The translations under genes were made by a program, and so were the position numbers. Positions 1-5,083 of a stretch of 5,083 bases of DNA are shown here, in pieces. The DNA lies in the NCBI GenBank assembly GCA_002400805.1, contig NVRG01000102.1:924-6006 (forward strand), in the 5' to 3' direction. Under the pieces are notes generated by a model, which saw only the letters and a list, made by a program, of their open reading frames with translations, did no database searches and was not told the DNA's origin. The stretch is from Gammaproteobacteria bacterium. Its GTDB lineage: Bacteria > Pseudomonadota > Gammaproteobacteria > Nitrosococcales > Methylophagaceae. Every line of letters starts with the position of its first letter. The stretch's first letter is position 1.

Positions 1-23
1 AGTTAGTTTGAACAAAAGAATTT

Positions 24-28
24 AGAGG
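24..28 (+). promoter_or_regulatory. Ribosome binding site of yebC
   Basis: AGAGG lies 9 bases before the ATG at 38, a good Shine-Dalgarno match at normal spacing. It supports that start, which also gives the family's canonical N-terminus MAGHSKW. The rest of 1-37 has stops in all three forward frames (TAG at 4-6, TGA at 9-11, TAG at 23-25). It shows no clear promoter, so the transcription start is probably upstream of the window. Confidence 0.7.
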
Positions 29-37
29 TAGAGAGTC

Positions 38-787
38 ATGGCAGGTCATAGTAAGTGGGCAAACATCCAGCATCGTAAAGGTGCCCAAGATGCCAAGCGC
101 GGTAAGTTGTTTACCAAATTTATTCGTGAAATCACTGTTGCTGCAAAAGAAGGCGGTAGTGATCCGGATAATAACGCACGTTTGCGGGCTGCCATTGATA
201 AATCGTTGAGCGGCAATATGACACGTGATGTTATCGAGCGTGCAACCAAACGTGGTGCCGGTGAATTAGAAGGCATGAGCTACGATGAGATTCGTTATGA
301 AGGTTATGGCCCCAGTGGTATTGCCATTATGCTGGATTGTTTAACCGATAATCGTAACCGTACGGTGGCGGAGGTGCGTAATGTCTTTGCTAAGCGTGGG
401 GGCAATATGGGCACCGATGGCAGTGTGGCTTATTTATTTAGTAAGAAAGGCATTATTTCTTATGCGGCGGGCGCCGATGAAGACACGGTGATGGAAGCAG
501 CATTAGAAGCCGGTGCAGATGATATCGTGACCAATGACGATGGCACCATTGATGTGTTTACGACGGCAGAAGATTATGCCTCAGTGAAAGATGCTTTGGA
601 TGCCGCAGGTCTAGAAGCCGCTTCTGCTGAAGTGACCATGCATCCGGAAACGACGGTTAGCTTAGATGTGAAAGATGCGGAAAAAGCGTTGGCGATGATT
701 GATGCATTCGAAGACTTGGATGACGTGCAAGAGGTTTATACCAACGCTGACTTCTCTGCTGAGGTAATGGCGAAGTTAGGCGAGTAG
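38..787 (+). CDS. yebC: YebC/PmpR/TACO1-family translation or transcriptional regulator
   Basis: This is a complete 249-residue cytoplasmic protein; E. coli YebC is about 246. The family signature is intact: [14 protein letters not shown] at 1-14, [17 protein letters not shown] at 16-32, the [12 protein letters not shown] block at 87-98, and [11 protein letters not shown] followed by [14 protein letters not shown] at about 104-134. The last quarter ends with the family's DDVQEVY at 228-234. Family members have been described as DNA-binding regulators (Pseudomonas PmpR). More recently bacterial and mitochondrial relatives have been described as ribosome-associated factors that help translation through proline-rich stretches. 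The sequence alone does not decide which role applies here. The gene lies 10 bases ahead of ruvC on the same strand, so co-transcription is likely. The adjacency of yebC and ruvC is also seen in E. coli. Confidence 0.97.
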   Translation: MAGHSKWANIQHRKGAQDAKRGKLFTKFIREITVAAKEGGSDPDNNARLRAAIDKSLSGNMTRDVIERATKRGAGELEGMSYDEIRYEGYGPSGIAIMLDCLTDNRNRTVAEVRNVFAKRGGNMGTDGSVAYLFSKKGIISYAAGADEDTVMEAALEAGADDIVTNDDGTIDVFTTAEDYASVKDALDAAGLEAASAEVTMHPETTVSLDVKDAEKALAMIDAFEDLDDVQEVYTNADFSAEVMAKLGE

Positions 788-797
788 GCGCTTTTTC

Positions 798-1337
798 ATG
801 ACACGTATTTTAGGTATCGACCCGGGTTCTCGTAAAACTGGCTTTGGCATCATTGAGCTAGATAACCAAAAAATACACCATGTGATTAATGGCCGCTTAA
901 TGGTCGGTGATGGTGAGTTTGCTGATCGTTTAAAGCAAATATTTGAAGGTTTGACCGATATCATTCAGCGTTATAAACCTGACATGATGGCCATTGAAAA
1001 AGTGTTTTTACATAAAAATGCCGATTCGGCCTTAAAACTAGGTCAAGCACGTGGCGCTGCGATCTGTGCTGGGGTAAGTCAGAACTTATCGGTGCATGAA
1101 TATACGGCGACGCAAATAAAAAAAGCCGTGGTGGGCAATGGCCATGCAAAAAAAGAACAGGTTCAATATATGATGTCGGTGATTTTAAAATTACCGGAAG
1201 TGCCCGATGAAGATGCGGCGGATGCCTTGGCTTGTGCGATGACACATGCTAATTTTGCCGCAGTTGGCGGTAGTCAAAATTCAAAACTGCCAGCAGGCAT
1301 GCGCACAAGTCGCCGTGGAGGGCGTTATAGCCGATGA
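798..1337 (+). CDS. ruvC: Holliday junction resolvase RuvC
   Basis: RuvC is the dimeric, metal-dependent endonuclease that nicks Holliday junctions symmetrically, finishing homologous recombination with RuvAB. The protein has 179 residues (E. coli 173). It opens with the RNase H-like motif [13 protein letters not shown]. The four catalytic acids are visible as D8, E67 (in AIEKVF), D139 and D142 (in DEDAADALA); they match E. coli D7, E66, D138 and D141. Lysines K108 and K119 match E. coli K107 and K118, reported to be important for activity. The C-terminus is a basic tail ([12 protein letters not shown]) after the fold. The start is ATG with only a weak TAGG at 785-788, which overlaps the yebC stop, so translation probably depends partly on yebC. 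The stop overlaps the ruvA start as ATGA. Two A7 runs lie at 1118-1124 and 1148-1154. Confidence 0.98.
   Translation: MTRILGIDPGSRKTGFGIIELDNQKIHHVINGRLMVGDGEFADRLKQIFEGLTDIIQRYKPDMMAIEKVFLHKNADSALKLGQARGAAICAGVSQNLSVHEYTATQIKKAVVGNGHAKKEQVQYMMSVILKLPEVPDEDAADALACAMTHANFAAVGGSQNSKLPAGMRTSRRGGRYSR
1317..1322 (+). promoter_or_regulatory. Ribosome binding site of ruvA inside the end of ruvC
   Basis: GGAGGG, close to the full anti-Shine-Dalgarno complement, lies 11 bases before the ruvA ATG and within the last codons of ruvC. It is the strongest such site in the window. With the ATGA stop/start overlap it supports both independent and coupled initiation of ruvA. Confidence 0.65.
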
Positions 1338-1927
1338 TTGGTCGTTTACGTGGAATTATTTTAGACAAACAAGCACCGAATCTGGTGCTCGATGTGCAAG
1401 GTGTGGGTTATGAAGTGGCGGCGCCGATGTCGACCTTTTGTAGCTTGCCAGCGGTGAATGAAGAAGTCTCTCTTTTCACCCACCTTATTGTACGTGAAGA
1501 TGCACAGTTGCTCTATGGTTTTGCTACCATACGTGAGCGCTTACTTTTTCGTAGTTTACTCAAAGTAAATGGTGTTGGGGCAAAACTGGCATTAACGATT
1601 TTATCGGGCAGTGATGTGGATGATTTTGCCCGCAGTGTGCAAGAAGGTGATGCAGCCAGTTTGACGCGCTTGCCCGGTGTTGGTAAAAAAACAGCCGAAC
1701 GTTTGATTATTGAAATGCGTGATCGTTTGAAAGAAGTCATGGGTGCCATGGGATTGAAACCCGTTGTGTCTGAAGCGGCCAGCTTGGCCGGTGCCAAAGA
1801 GGAAGCAGTCGAAGCATTAGTCGCCTTAGGTTATAAACCGGCAGAGGCGGATAAGATGATTCGCCGCATATATAGCAATGGCATGACTACGGAAGAACTT
1901 ATTAGGCAGGCCTTACAGAGAAATTAA
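1334..1927 (+). CDS. ruvA: Holliday junction branch-migration subunit RuvA
   Basis: RuvA forms the tetrameric platform that holds the four-way junction open and loads two RuvB motor rings. The protein has 197 residues (E. coli 203). Domain I, residues 1 to about 64, is the OB-fold, starting MIGRLRGII. It carries the acidic-pin pair E55 D56 in [10 protein letters not shown], in the same positions as E. coli. Domain II has two helix-hairpin-helix motifs, [13 protein letters not shown] at 78-90 and [13 protein letters not shown] at 113-125. After a linker at about 136-153, domain III ([12 protein letters not shown], about 156-197) is the mobile RuvB-binding part. The linker looks slightly shorter than in E. 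coli, which accounts for the length difference. The start shares bases with the ruvC stop, and the stop is 3 bases before the preferred ruvB ATG. Confidence 0.98.
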   Translation: MIGRLRGIILDKQAPNLVLDVQGVGYEVAAPMSTFCSLPAVNEEVSLFTHLIVREDAQLLYGFATIRERLLFRSLLKVNGVGAKLALTILSGSDVDDFARSVQEGDAASLTRLPGVGKKTAERLIIEMRDRLKEVMGAMGLKPVVSEAASLAGAKEEAVEALVALGYKPAEADKMIRRIYSNGMTTEELIRQALQRN

Positions 1928-1930
1928 TTG

Positions 1931-2944
1931 ATGGAAGATCGTTTTATCACCGCAACAGCCAATAACGACGAAGAACGTCATGATAGGGCGATTCGTCCCG
2001 CTAGTTTAAGTGATTATATTGGTCAGCCGGCAGTAAAAGAACAAATGGATTTATTTGTTTCCGCTGCTCGAAAACGTAAAGAAGCCTTAGATCACACGTT
2101 AATTTTTGGTCCACCGGGTTTAGGTAAAACCACCTTGGCTCATATCATTGCTAATGAAATGGGCGTGAATCTAAAACAAACCTCTGGTCCAGTATTAGAA
2201 CGTCCTGGCGATCTAGCGGCATTACTGACCAACCTTGAACCCAACGATGTTTTGTTTGTAGATGAAATTCACCGTCTGAGTCCGATCGTGGAAGAAGTGT
2301 TATACCCGGCGATGGAAGACTATCAGCTCGATATTATGATTGGCGAAGGGCCCGCAGCACGGTCGATCAAATTAGATCTAGAACCTTTTACGCTAGTGGG
2401 GGCAACCACCCGTGCGGGCTCGTTAACCTCACCGTTACGTGATCGTTTCGGCATCGTGCAACGGTTAGAGTTTTACAATAGCGAAGATTTGAGCACCATC
2501 GTGCAGCGTAGTGCCCGCATCTTCGATGTGCCACTGGATATTCAAGGTGCGCATGAAATTGCCAAACGTTCACGAGGTACACCGCGTATTGCTAATCGAT
2601 TATTACGCCGCGTGCGTGATTATGCCGAAGTGAAATTTGATGGCCAAATCACGGCAGAAGTGGCTCGCCAAGCCTTAGACTTACTGGCTGTTGATAATAA
2701 TGGTTTTGATATGTTGGATCGAAAACTGTTATTAGCCATCATTGAAAAGTTTGAAGGCGGCCCAGTTGGCGTTGAAAATTTGGCAGCGGCGATAGGCGAA
2801 GAACGAGGCACGATTGAAGATGTAATCGAACCATTTTTAATCCAAGAAGGTTTTATTATGCGTACGCCGCGTGGTCGTGTTGCGACTAAAAAAGCATGGT
2901 TACATTTAGGTTTAGCACCCGCTGCCAGTAACAATAATGACTGA
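1931..2944 (+). CDS. ruvB: Holliday junction branch-migration ATPase RuvB
   Basis: RuvB is the hexameric AAA+ motor that pumps duplex DNA through the RuvA-bound junction. From the ATG at 1931 the protein has 337 residues (E. coli 336). A TTG at 1928, immediately after the ruvA TAA, would add one Met. I prefer the ATG because it gives the usual N-terminus (MEDRF, then RAIRP at 19-23) and a GAG 10 bases upstream. Visible motifs: Walker [10 protein letters not shown] at 60-68, Walker B VLFVDEIH at 107-114, sensor 1 GATTRAG at 157-163, the arginine finger R172 in LRDRFG (matching E. coli R174), and sensor 2 in [13 protein letters not shown] at 215-227. The C-terminal winged helix at about 258-330 includes [15 protein letters not shown] and RTPRGR. 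All key residues are present. The end overlaps ybgC by 8 bases. Confidence 0.98.
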   Translation: MEDRFITATANNDEERHDRAIRPASLSDYIGQPAVKEQMDLFVSAARKRKEALDHTLIFGPPGLGKTTLAHIIANEMGVNLKQTSGPVLERPGDLAALLTNLEPNDVLFVDEIHRLSPIVEEVLYPAMEDYQLDIMIGEGPAARSIKLDLEPFTLVGATTRAGSLTSPLRDRFGIVQRLEFYNSEDLSTIVQRSARIFDVPLDIQGAHEIAKRSRGTPRIANRLLRRVRDYAEVKFDGQITAEVARQALDLLAVDNNGFDMLDRKLLLAIIEKFEGGPVGVENLAAAIGEERGTIEDVIEPFLIQEGFIMRTPRGRVATKKAWLHLGLAPAASNNND

Positions 2945-3341
2945 GTTTAACTGGCCGATCCGTGTTTATTATGAAGACACGGATAGTGGCGGTGTGGTTT
3001 ACCATTCCAACTATTTAAATTTTATGGAACGCGCTCGTACTGAGTGGATTCGCTCGCTAGGTTTTGAGCAGGATGAATTAATTACTCAACATCAGTGTCT
3101 GTTTGCTGTACATTCAATGCAATTAAATTTTCGTAAACCTGCAAGATTCAATGATGCTTTGGCGGTAAGGTCCTGTTTAGTCAAAGCTGCAGGTGCAAGT
3201 ATGGAATTTGAACAAAAAATTTTTCGTGATGATGAACTGTTGTGCGAGGCGGTGGTCAAAGTCGCGTGTTTAGACTCAGACAGGTTTCGACCCAGGTCGA
3301 TACCTGCATTTATTTTGACGGAGATACAACGTGAGCGCTGA
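2937..3341 (+). CDS. ybgC: Hotdog-fold acyl-CoA thioesterase YbgC (Tol-Pal associated)
   Basis: YbgC is a cytoplasmic hotdog-fold thioesterase; characterised members hydrolyse acyl-CoA, and the E. coli protein has been linked to acyl carrier protein and phospholipid synthesis. The protein has 134 residues, the same as E. coli. The active-site motif [16 protein letters not shown] is at 11-26, with D16 matching the catalytic E. coli D18 and H23 matching H25. It is followed by the 4-hydroxybenzoyl-CoA-thioesterase-type helix FMERARTEW at 29-37. The true substrate here is unknown. The ATG lies inside the last codons of ruvB. I see no Shine-Dalgarno sequence in the 22 bases before it, so translation is probably coupled to ruvB termination. 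The 3' end overlaps tolQ by 11 bases. Its place ahead of tolQRA is conserved across Gammaproteobacteria. Confidence 0.95.
   Translation: MTEFNWPIRVYYEDTDSGGVVYHSNYLNFMERARTEWIRSLGFEQDELITQHQCLFAVHSMQLNFRKPARFNDALAVRSCLVKAAGASMEFEQKIFRDDELLCEAVVKVACLDSDRFRPRSIPAFILTEIQRER
3281..3306 (+). repeat. Inverted repeat (possible RNA hairpin) ahead of tolQ
   Basis: Arms CAGGTTTCGA (3281-3290) and TCGATACCTG (3297-3306) pair over 9 of 10 positions, with one T-T mismatch and a 6-base loop, CCCAGG. The structure lies in the final codons of ybgC. It ends 13 bases before the tolQ Shine-Dalgarno and 24 before its GTG. No T-run follows, so it is not an intrinsic terminator. Whether it folds or has a function is inference. 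Confidence 0.4.
3320..3324 (+). promoter_or_regulatory. Ribosome binding site deciding the GTG start of tolQ
   Basis: GGAGA lies 6 bases before the GTG at 3331 and within the last codons of ybgC. It supports the non-ATG start. That start also puts the TolQ pore threonines at exactly the E. coli positions (145 and 178). Confidence 0.65.
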
Positions 3342-3999
3342 TCTTTCTTTAGTAACGCTGATATTGGAAGCCAGTTTATTGGTGCAGTTAGTCCTGTTGA
3401 CATTGTTATTAATCTCTTTGTACTCCTGGACCTTAATTTTCAAAAAGCGTGGTGAGTTGGCGCTAGCTAAAAGTGATGCGGATTCGTTTGAAGATAAATT
3501 CTGGTCAGGTAATGAGCTCAACCGTCTATATGAAGATATCTCTTCACGGCCACATAAAAGTACTGGTATGGAAGGTATTTTTGAAGTGGGCTTTAAAGAA
3601 TTTATTCGACTGCAAAAGTCCTCGACTGATACGGGTCTTGTATTAGAAGGTGCGCAACGCGTCATGCGCATTTCTTTAGCACGTGAAGTTGATCAGTTGG
3701 AAATGTCATTACCCTTTTTAGCAACGGCCGGTTCCACCAGTCCTTATATAGGTTTGTTTGGCACCGTCTGGGGCATCATGAATTCCTTCCGTGCTTTGGC
3801 TAATGTACAACAAGCTACGCTGGCGATGGTGGCGCCCGGTATCTCGGAGGCGTTGATCGCGACGGCGATGGGCTTGTTTGCTGCGATACCTGCCGTTATT
3901 GCATATAACAGCTACTCGCATGAGGTTGAGCGATTAATTAATCGTTATGACACTTTCCTTGAAGAGTTCTCTTCTATCTTGCAACGCCAACAAGGTTAA
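3331..3999 (+). CDS. tolQ: Tol-Pal system proton-channel subunit TolQ
   Basis: TolQ is the inner-membrane MotA/TolQ/ExbB-family subunit. With TolR it uses the proton motive force to energise TolA, for outer-membrane constriction at division and for envelope integrity. The protein has 222 residues (E. coli 230); the shortfall is at the C-terminus. Three membrane segments are visible at about 14-36, 128-155 and 168-192, with a large cytoplasmic loop between the first two containing FEDKFWSG (53-60) and GFKEFIRL (87-94). The hallmark pore motifs are SPYIGLFGTVWGIM (137-150) and VAPGISEALIATAMGLFAAIP (167-187). Threonines T145 and T178, which line the proton path in E. coli TolQ, are both present. 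The start is GTG, 11 bases inside ybgC and preceded by GGAGA; no upstream ATG fits. A perfect TTGACA at 3397-3402 inside the gene is probably incidental. Confidence 0.98.
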   Translation: MSADLSLVTLILEASLLVQLVLLTLLLISLYSWTLIFKKRGELALAKSDADSFEDKFWSGNELNRLYEDISSRPHKSTGMEGIFEVGFKEFIRLQKSSTDTGLVLEGAQRVMRISLAREVDQLEMSLPFLATAGSTSPYIGLFGTVWGIMNSFRALANVQQATLAMVAPGISEALIATAMGLFAAIPAVIAYNSYSHEVERLINRYDTFLEEFSSILQRQQG

Positions 4000-4011
4000 G
4001 AGTACACAAGC

Positions 4012-4464
4012 ATGGCTGTATATCGACACAAACGTCAACGTCGAAAACCAATGTCTGAGATCAATGTGGTGCCTTACATTGATGTCATGTTGGTGTTATT
4101 GATCATTTTTATGATTACGGCGCCGATGTTGACTCAAGGTGTCAATGTAGACTTACCTACTGCAGATTCCAACGCAATAGATGTACCCGAAGATAATAGT
4201 GAACCGTTGGTCGTATCTATTGATGCGGAAGGTAAATTTTATGTCACCATTGGGGATAAACAAGATGAACCGCTTGAAGCCCAACAATTATTGGTTAAAG
4301 TGGCGGCCGTATTACGGCGTAGCCCAAATACACCGGTGATGGTGAAAGGTGATAGTGCGGTTAACTATGGCCAAGTGGTCACGGTGATGACCTTATTGCA
4401 AAAAGCAGGTGCGCCGAGCGTGGGCTTGATTACTAAACAAACTGAGATCGAACCTACACCATAA
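4012..4464 (+). CDS. tolR: Tol-Pal system proton-channel subunit TolR
   Basis: TolR is the ExbD/TolR-family partner of TolQ: a single N-terminal membrane helix followed by a periplasmic domain. The protein has 150 residues (E. coli 142). Residues 1-14 are basic and cytoplasmic. SEINVVPYIDVMLVLLIIFMITAP (15-38) is the family's signature transmembrane helix, with the essential proton-carrying aspartate at D24 (E. coli D23). TQGVNVDLP (41-49) follows, then a linker rich in acidic residues and the periplasmic fold ending around GAPSVGLIT (133-141). The tail TEIEPTP is a few residues longer than in E. coli. AAGAG at 3998-4002 is the likely ribosome binding site, 9 bases before the ATG. The gene begins 12 bases after tolQ and ends 4 bases before tolA. 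Confidence 0.97.
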   Translation: MAVYRHKRQRRKPMSEINVVPYIDVMLVLLIIFMITAPMLTQGVNVDLPTADSNAIDVPEDNSEPLVVSIDAEGKFYVTIGDKQDEPLEAQQLLVKVAAVLRRSPNTPVMVKGDSAVNYGQVVTVMTLLQKAGAPSVGLITKQTEIEPTP

Positions 4465-4468
4465 ACAG

Positions 4469-5083
4469 ATGAAAAATAGTATTTTTGAAAACATAATTGC
4501 TGGAAGTTATTCACTGGTACTACATATCGGTTTAGTTGCCTTATTTGTGGTGGGAATGAACACAGAAAGTCGGCCGGTAATGGTCCAGCCGCAAGTCGAT
4601 ATTGTTAAAGCAACGGTGATAGATGAAAACAGTATTCTTGCCGAAATGGTACGCCAACAGGAAATTGAGCAAAAACAACGTAGCGCAGAAGAAGATAGGC
4701 AAACGAAGGTTGAAAAACAGTTAGCAGAAACACACAAAGAATTGCTACGTAAGGAACAGGAAGTTTTAGCACAGCAAGAGCGAGCCAAGCTCGAACAACA
4801 GCAACGTGAGTTAAAAGTCAAAGAGCAGCAAGAAAAAATTCAAAAGTTGGAGCAAGAACGAAAAGTTCAAGAGCAGAAACGACTTAAAGCCGAGCAAGCA
4901 CGCATAGTGGAAGAAGAGCGGCAGAAAAAAGCAGTACAAGCCCGTATAGTTGAAGAAGAACGGCAGCAACAAGCGGAACAAGCACGCTTAGTAGAAGAAG
5001 AACGTAAACAAATAATGGCGGAAGAACGCCGTGCAGAAGAAGAGAAAAAACGCTTGGCTGAAGCGGATAGACAAGCCGAAGAG
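4469..5083 (+). CDS. tolA: Tol-Pal system protein TolA (5' part, cut by window end)
   Basis: TolA spans the periplasm, linking TolQR in the inner membrane to Pal and TolB at the outer membrane. The frame opens at the ATG at 4469, 4 bases after tolR, and stays open for 205 codons to the window edge. No clear Shine-Dalgarno sequence precedes it, so coupling to tolR is likely. A short cytoplasmic N-terminus leads to one membrane helix at about 9-30 (GSYSLVLHIGLVALFVVG at 12-29), with S15 and H19 in the S-x3-H spacing of the TolA/TonB SHLS motif. The juxtamembrane VDIVKATVIDE (43-53) fits TolA. From about residue 57 the sequence is a continuous charged helix rich in Glu, Gln, Lys and Arg (domain II). 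It includes a threefold 14-residue repeat at 141-182. The C-terminal globular domain lies outside the window. Identification rests on position, topology and composition. Confidence 0.92.
   Translation, partial: MKNSIFENIIAGSYSLVLHIGLVALFVVGMNTESRPVMVQPQVDIVKATVIDENSILAEMVRQQEIEQKQRSAEEDRQTKVEKQLAETHKELLRKEQEVLAQQERAKLEQQQRELKVKEQQEKIQKLEQERKVQEQKRLKAEQARIVEEERQKKAVQARIVEEERQQQAEQARLVEEERKQIMAEERRAEEEKKRLAEADRQAEE
4889..5014 (+). repeat. Three tandem 42-base units in tolA coding for a 14-residue repeat
   Basis: The units are 4889-4930, 4931-4972 and 4973-5014. They encode AEQARIVEEERQKK, AVQARIVEEERQQQ and AEQARLVEEERKQI. By hand count they differ pairwise at 9 to 11 of 42 bases, many of them silent third positions. 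This looks like an older duplication kept for its protein sequence, not a recent slippage product. A more diverged continuation (AEERRAEEEKKRLAEADRQ, from 5018) follows to the window end. Confidence 0.85.

Noticed and set aside
8..36. TTGAAC near the window start as the -35 of a yebC promoter
   Set aside because: No -10-like hexamer sits at proper spacing; the corresponding position overlaps the ribosome binding site region.
1..37. End of an upstream gene such as aspS, as in Pseudomonas
   Set aside because: All three forward frames reach a stop within 25 bases, leaving at most seven codons, too little to identify any product.
778..797. T5 run between yebC and ruvC as a possible terminator
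   Set aside because: No GC-rich stem precedes the T-run, and the gap is only 10 bases before a co-directional gene.
1928..1930. TTG directly after the ruvA stop as the ruvB start
   Set aside because: It would add only one residue, and an ATG follows immediately. The ATG at 1931 gives a length and N-terminus closer to the family; the TTG cannot be excluded.
3397..3424. Perfect -35-like TTGACA inside tolQ, followed after 16 bases by TGTACT
   Set aside because: The -10 match is only 4 of 6 and the site lies within codons for the first TolQ membrane helix. A promoter here would give a transcript lacking the tolQ start. Most likely chance.
3276..3671. Minus-strand open frame of 131 codons opposite the ybgC/tolQ junction
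   Set aside because: It runs antisense to two well-supported genes and shows no recognisable motif. The conserved TolQ and YbgC proteins explain the sequence.
4507..4821. Minus-strand open frame of 104 codons opposite tolA
   Set aside because: It is Cys/Ser-rich and lies antisense to the Glu/Gln/Lys-rich TolA rod. This is the usual artefact of such codons read backwards, with no family motif.

Overview
The window is one uninterrupted, tightly packed block of eight plus-strand genes: yebC, ruvC, ruvA, ruvB, ybgC, tolQ, tolR and the 5' part of tolA. Total spacing between genes is about 30 bases. Three junctions overlap: ruvC/ruvA by 4 bases, ruvB/ybgC by 8 and ybgC/tolQ by 11. Every gene is recognised by family motifs and length. 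I see no mobile element, RNA gene, CRISPR array or convincing terminator, and no gap over 40 bases.

The protein motifs resemble Escherichia coli and Pseudomonas orthologs, so the source is very probably a gammaproteobacterium. From memory, the order yebC-ruvC-ruvA-ruvB-ybgC-tolQ-tolR-tolA is that of Pseudomonas and many other non-enteric gammaproteobacteria; in E. coli the ruv and tol clusters are separate. Base composition looks moderate by eye and codon choice favours TTA for Leu and AT-ending codons, which argues against Pseudomonas itself. I cannot name a genus.

Layout: 1-37 is a short leader with the yebC ribosome binding site. Bases 38-787 encode YebC, a translation/regulatory factor. 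Bases 798-2944 encode the complete Holliday-junction machine: RuvA binds the junction, RuvB is the AAA+ motor for branch migration, and RuvC cuts it. Bases 2937-4464 encode the thioesterase YbgC and the inner-membrane proton-driven proteins TolQ and TolR. From 4469 to the window end is TolA, the periplasm-spanning rod linking TolQR to the outer membrane; it is cut after 205 codons inside its helical rod. tolB and pal would be expected just downstream, but this is not seen.

This is ordinary conserved core genome. I did not find an undescribed system. The points worth a second look are small: a 14-residue triplicate repeat and unusual E/Q/R-rich composition in the TolA rod, a divergent TolA SHLS motif, an inverted repeat just ahead of the tolQ ribosome binding site, a ybgC start without a Shine-Dalgarno sequence, and paired A7 runs in ruvC.
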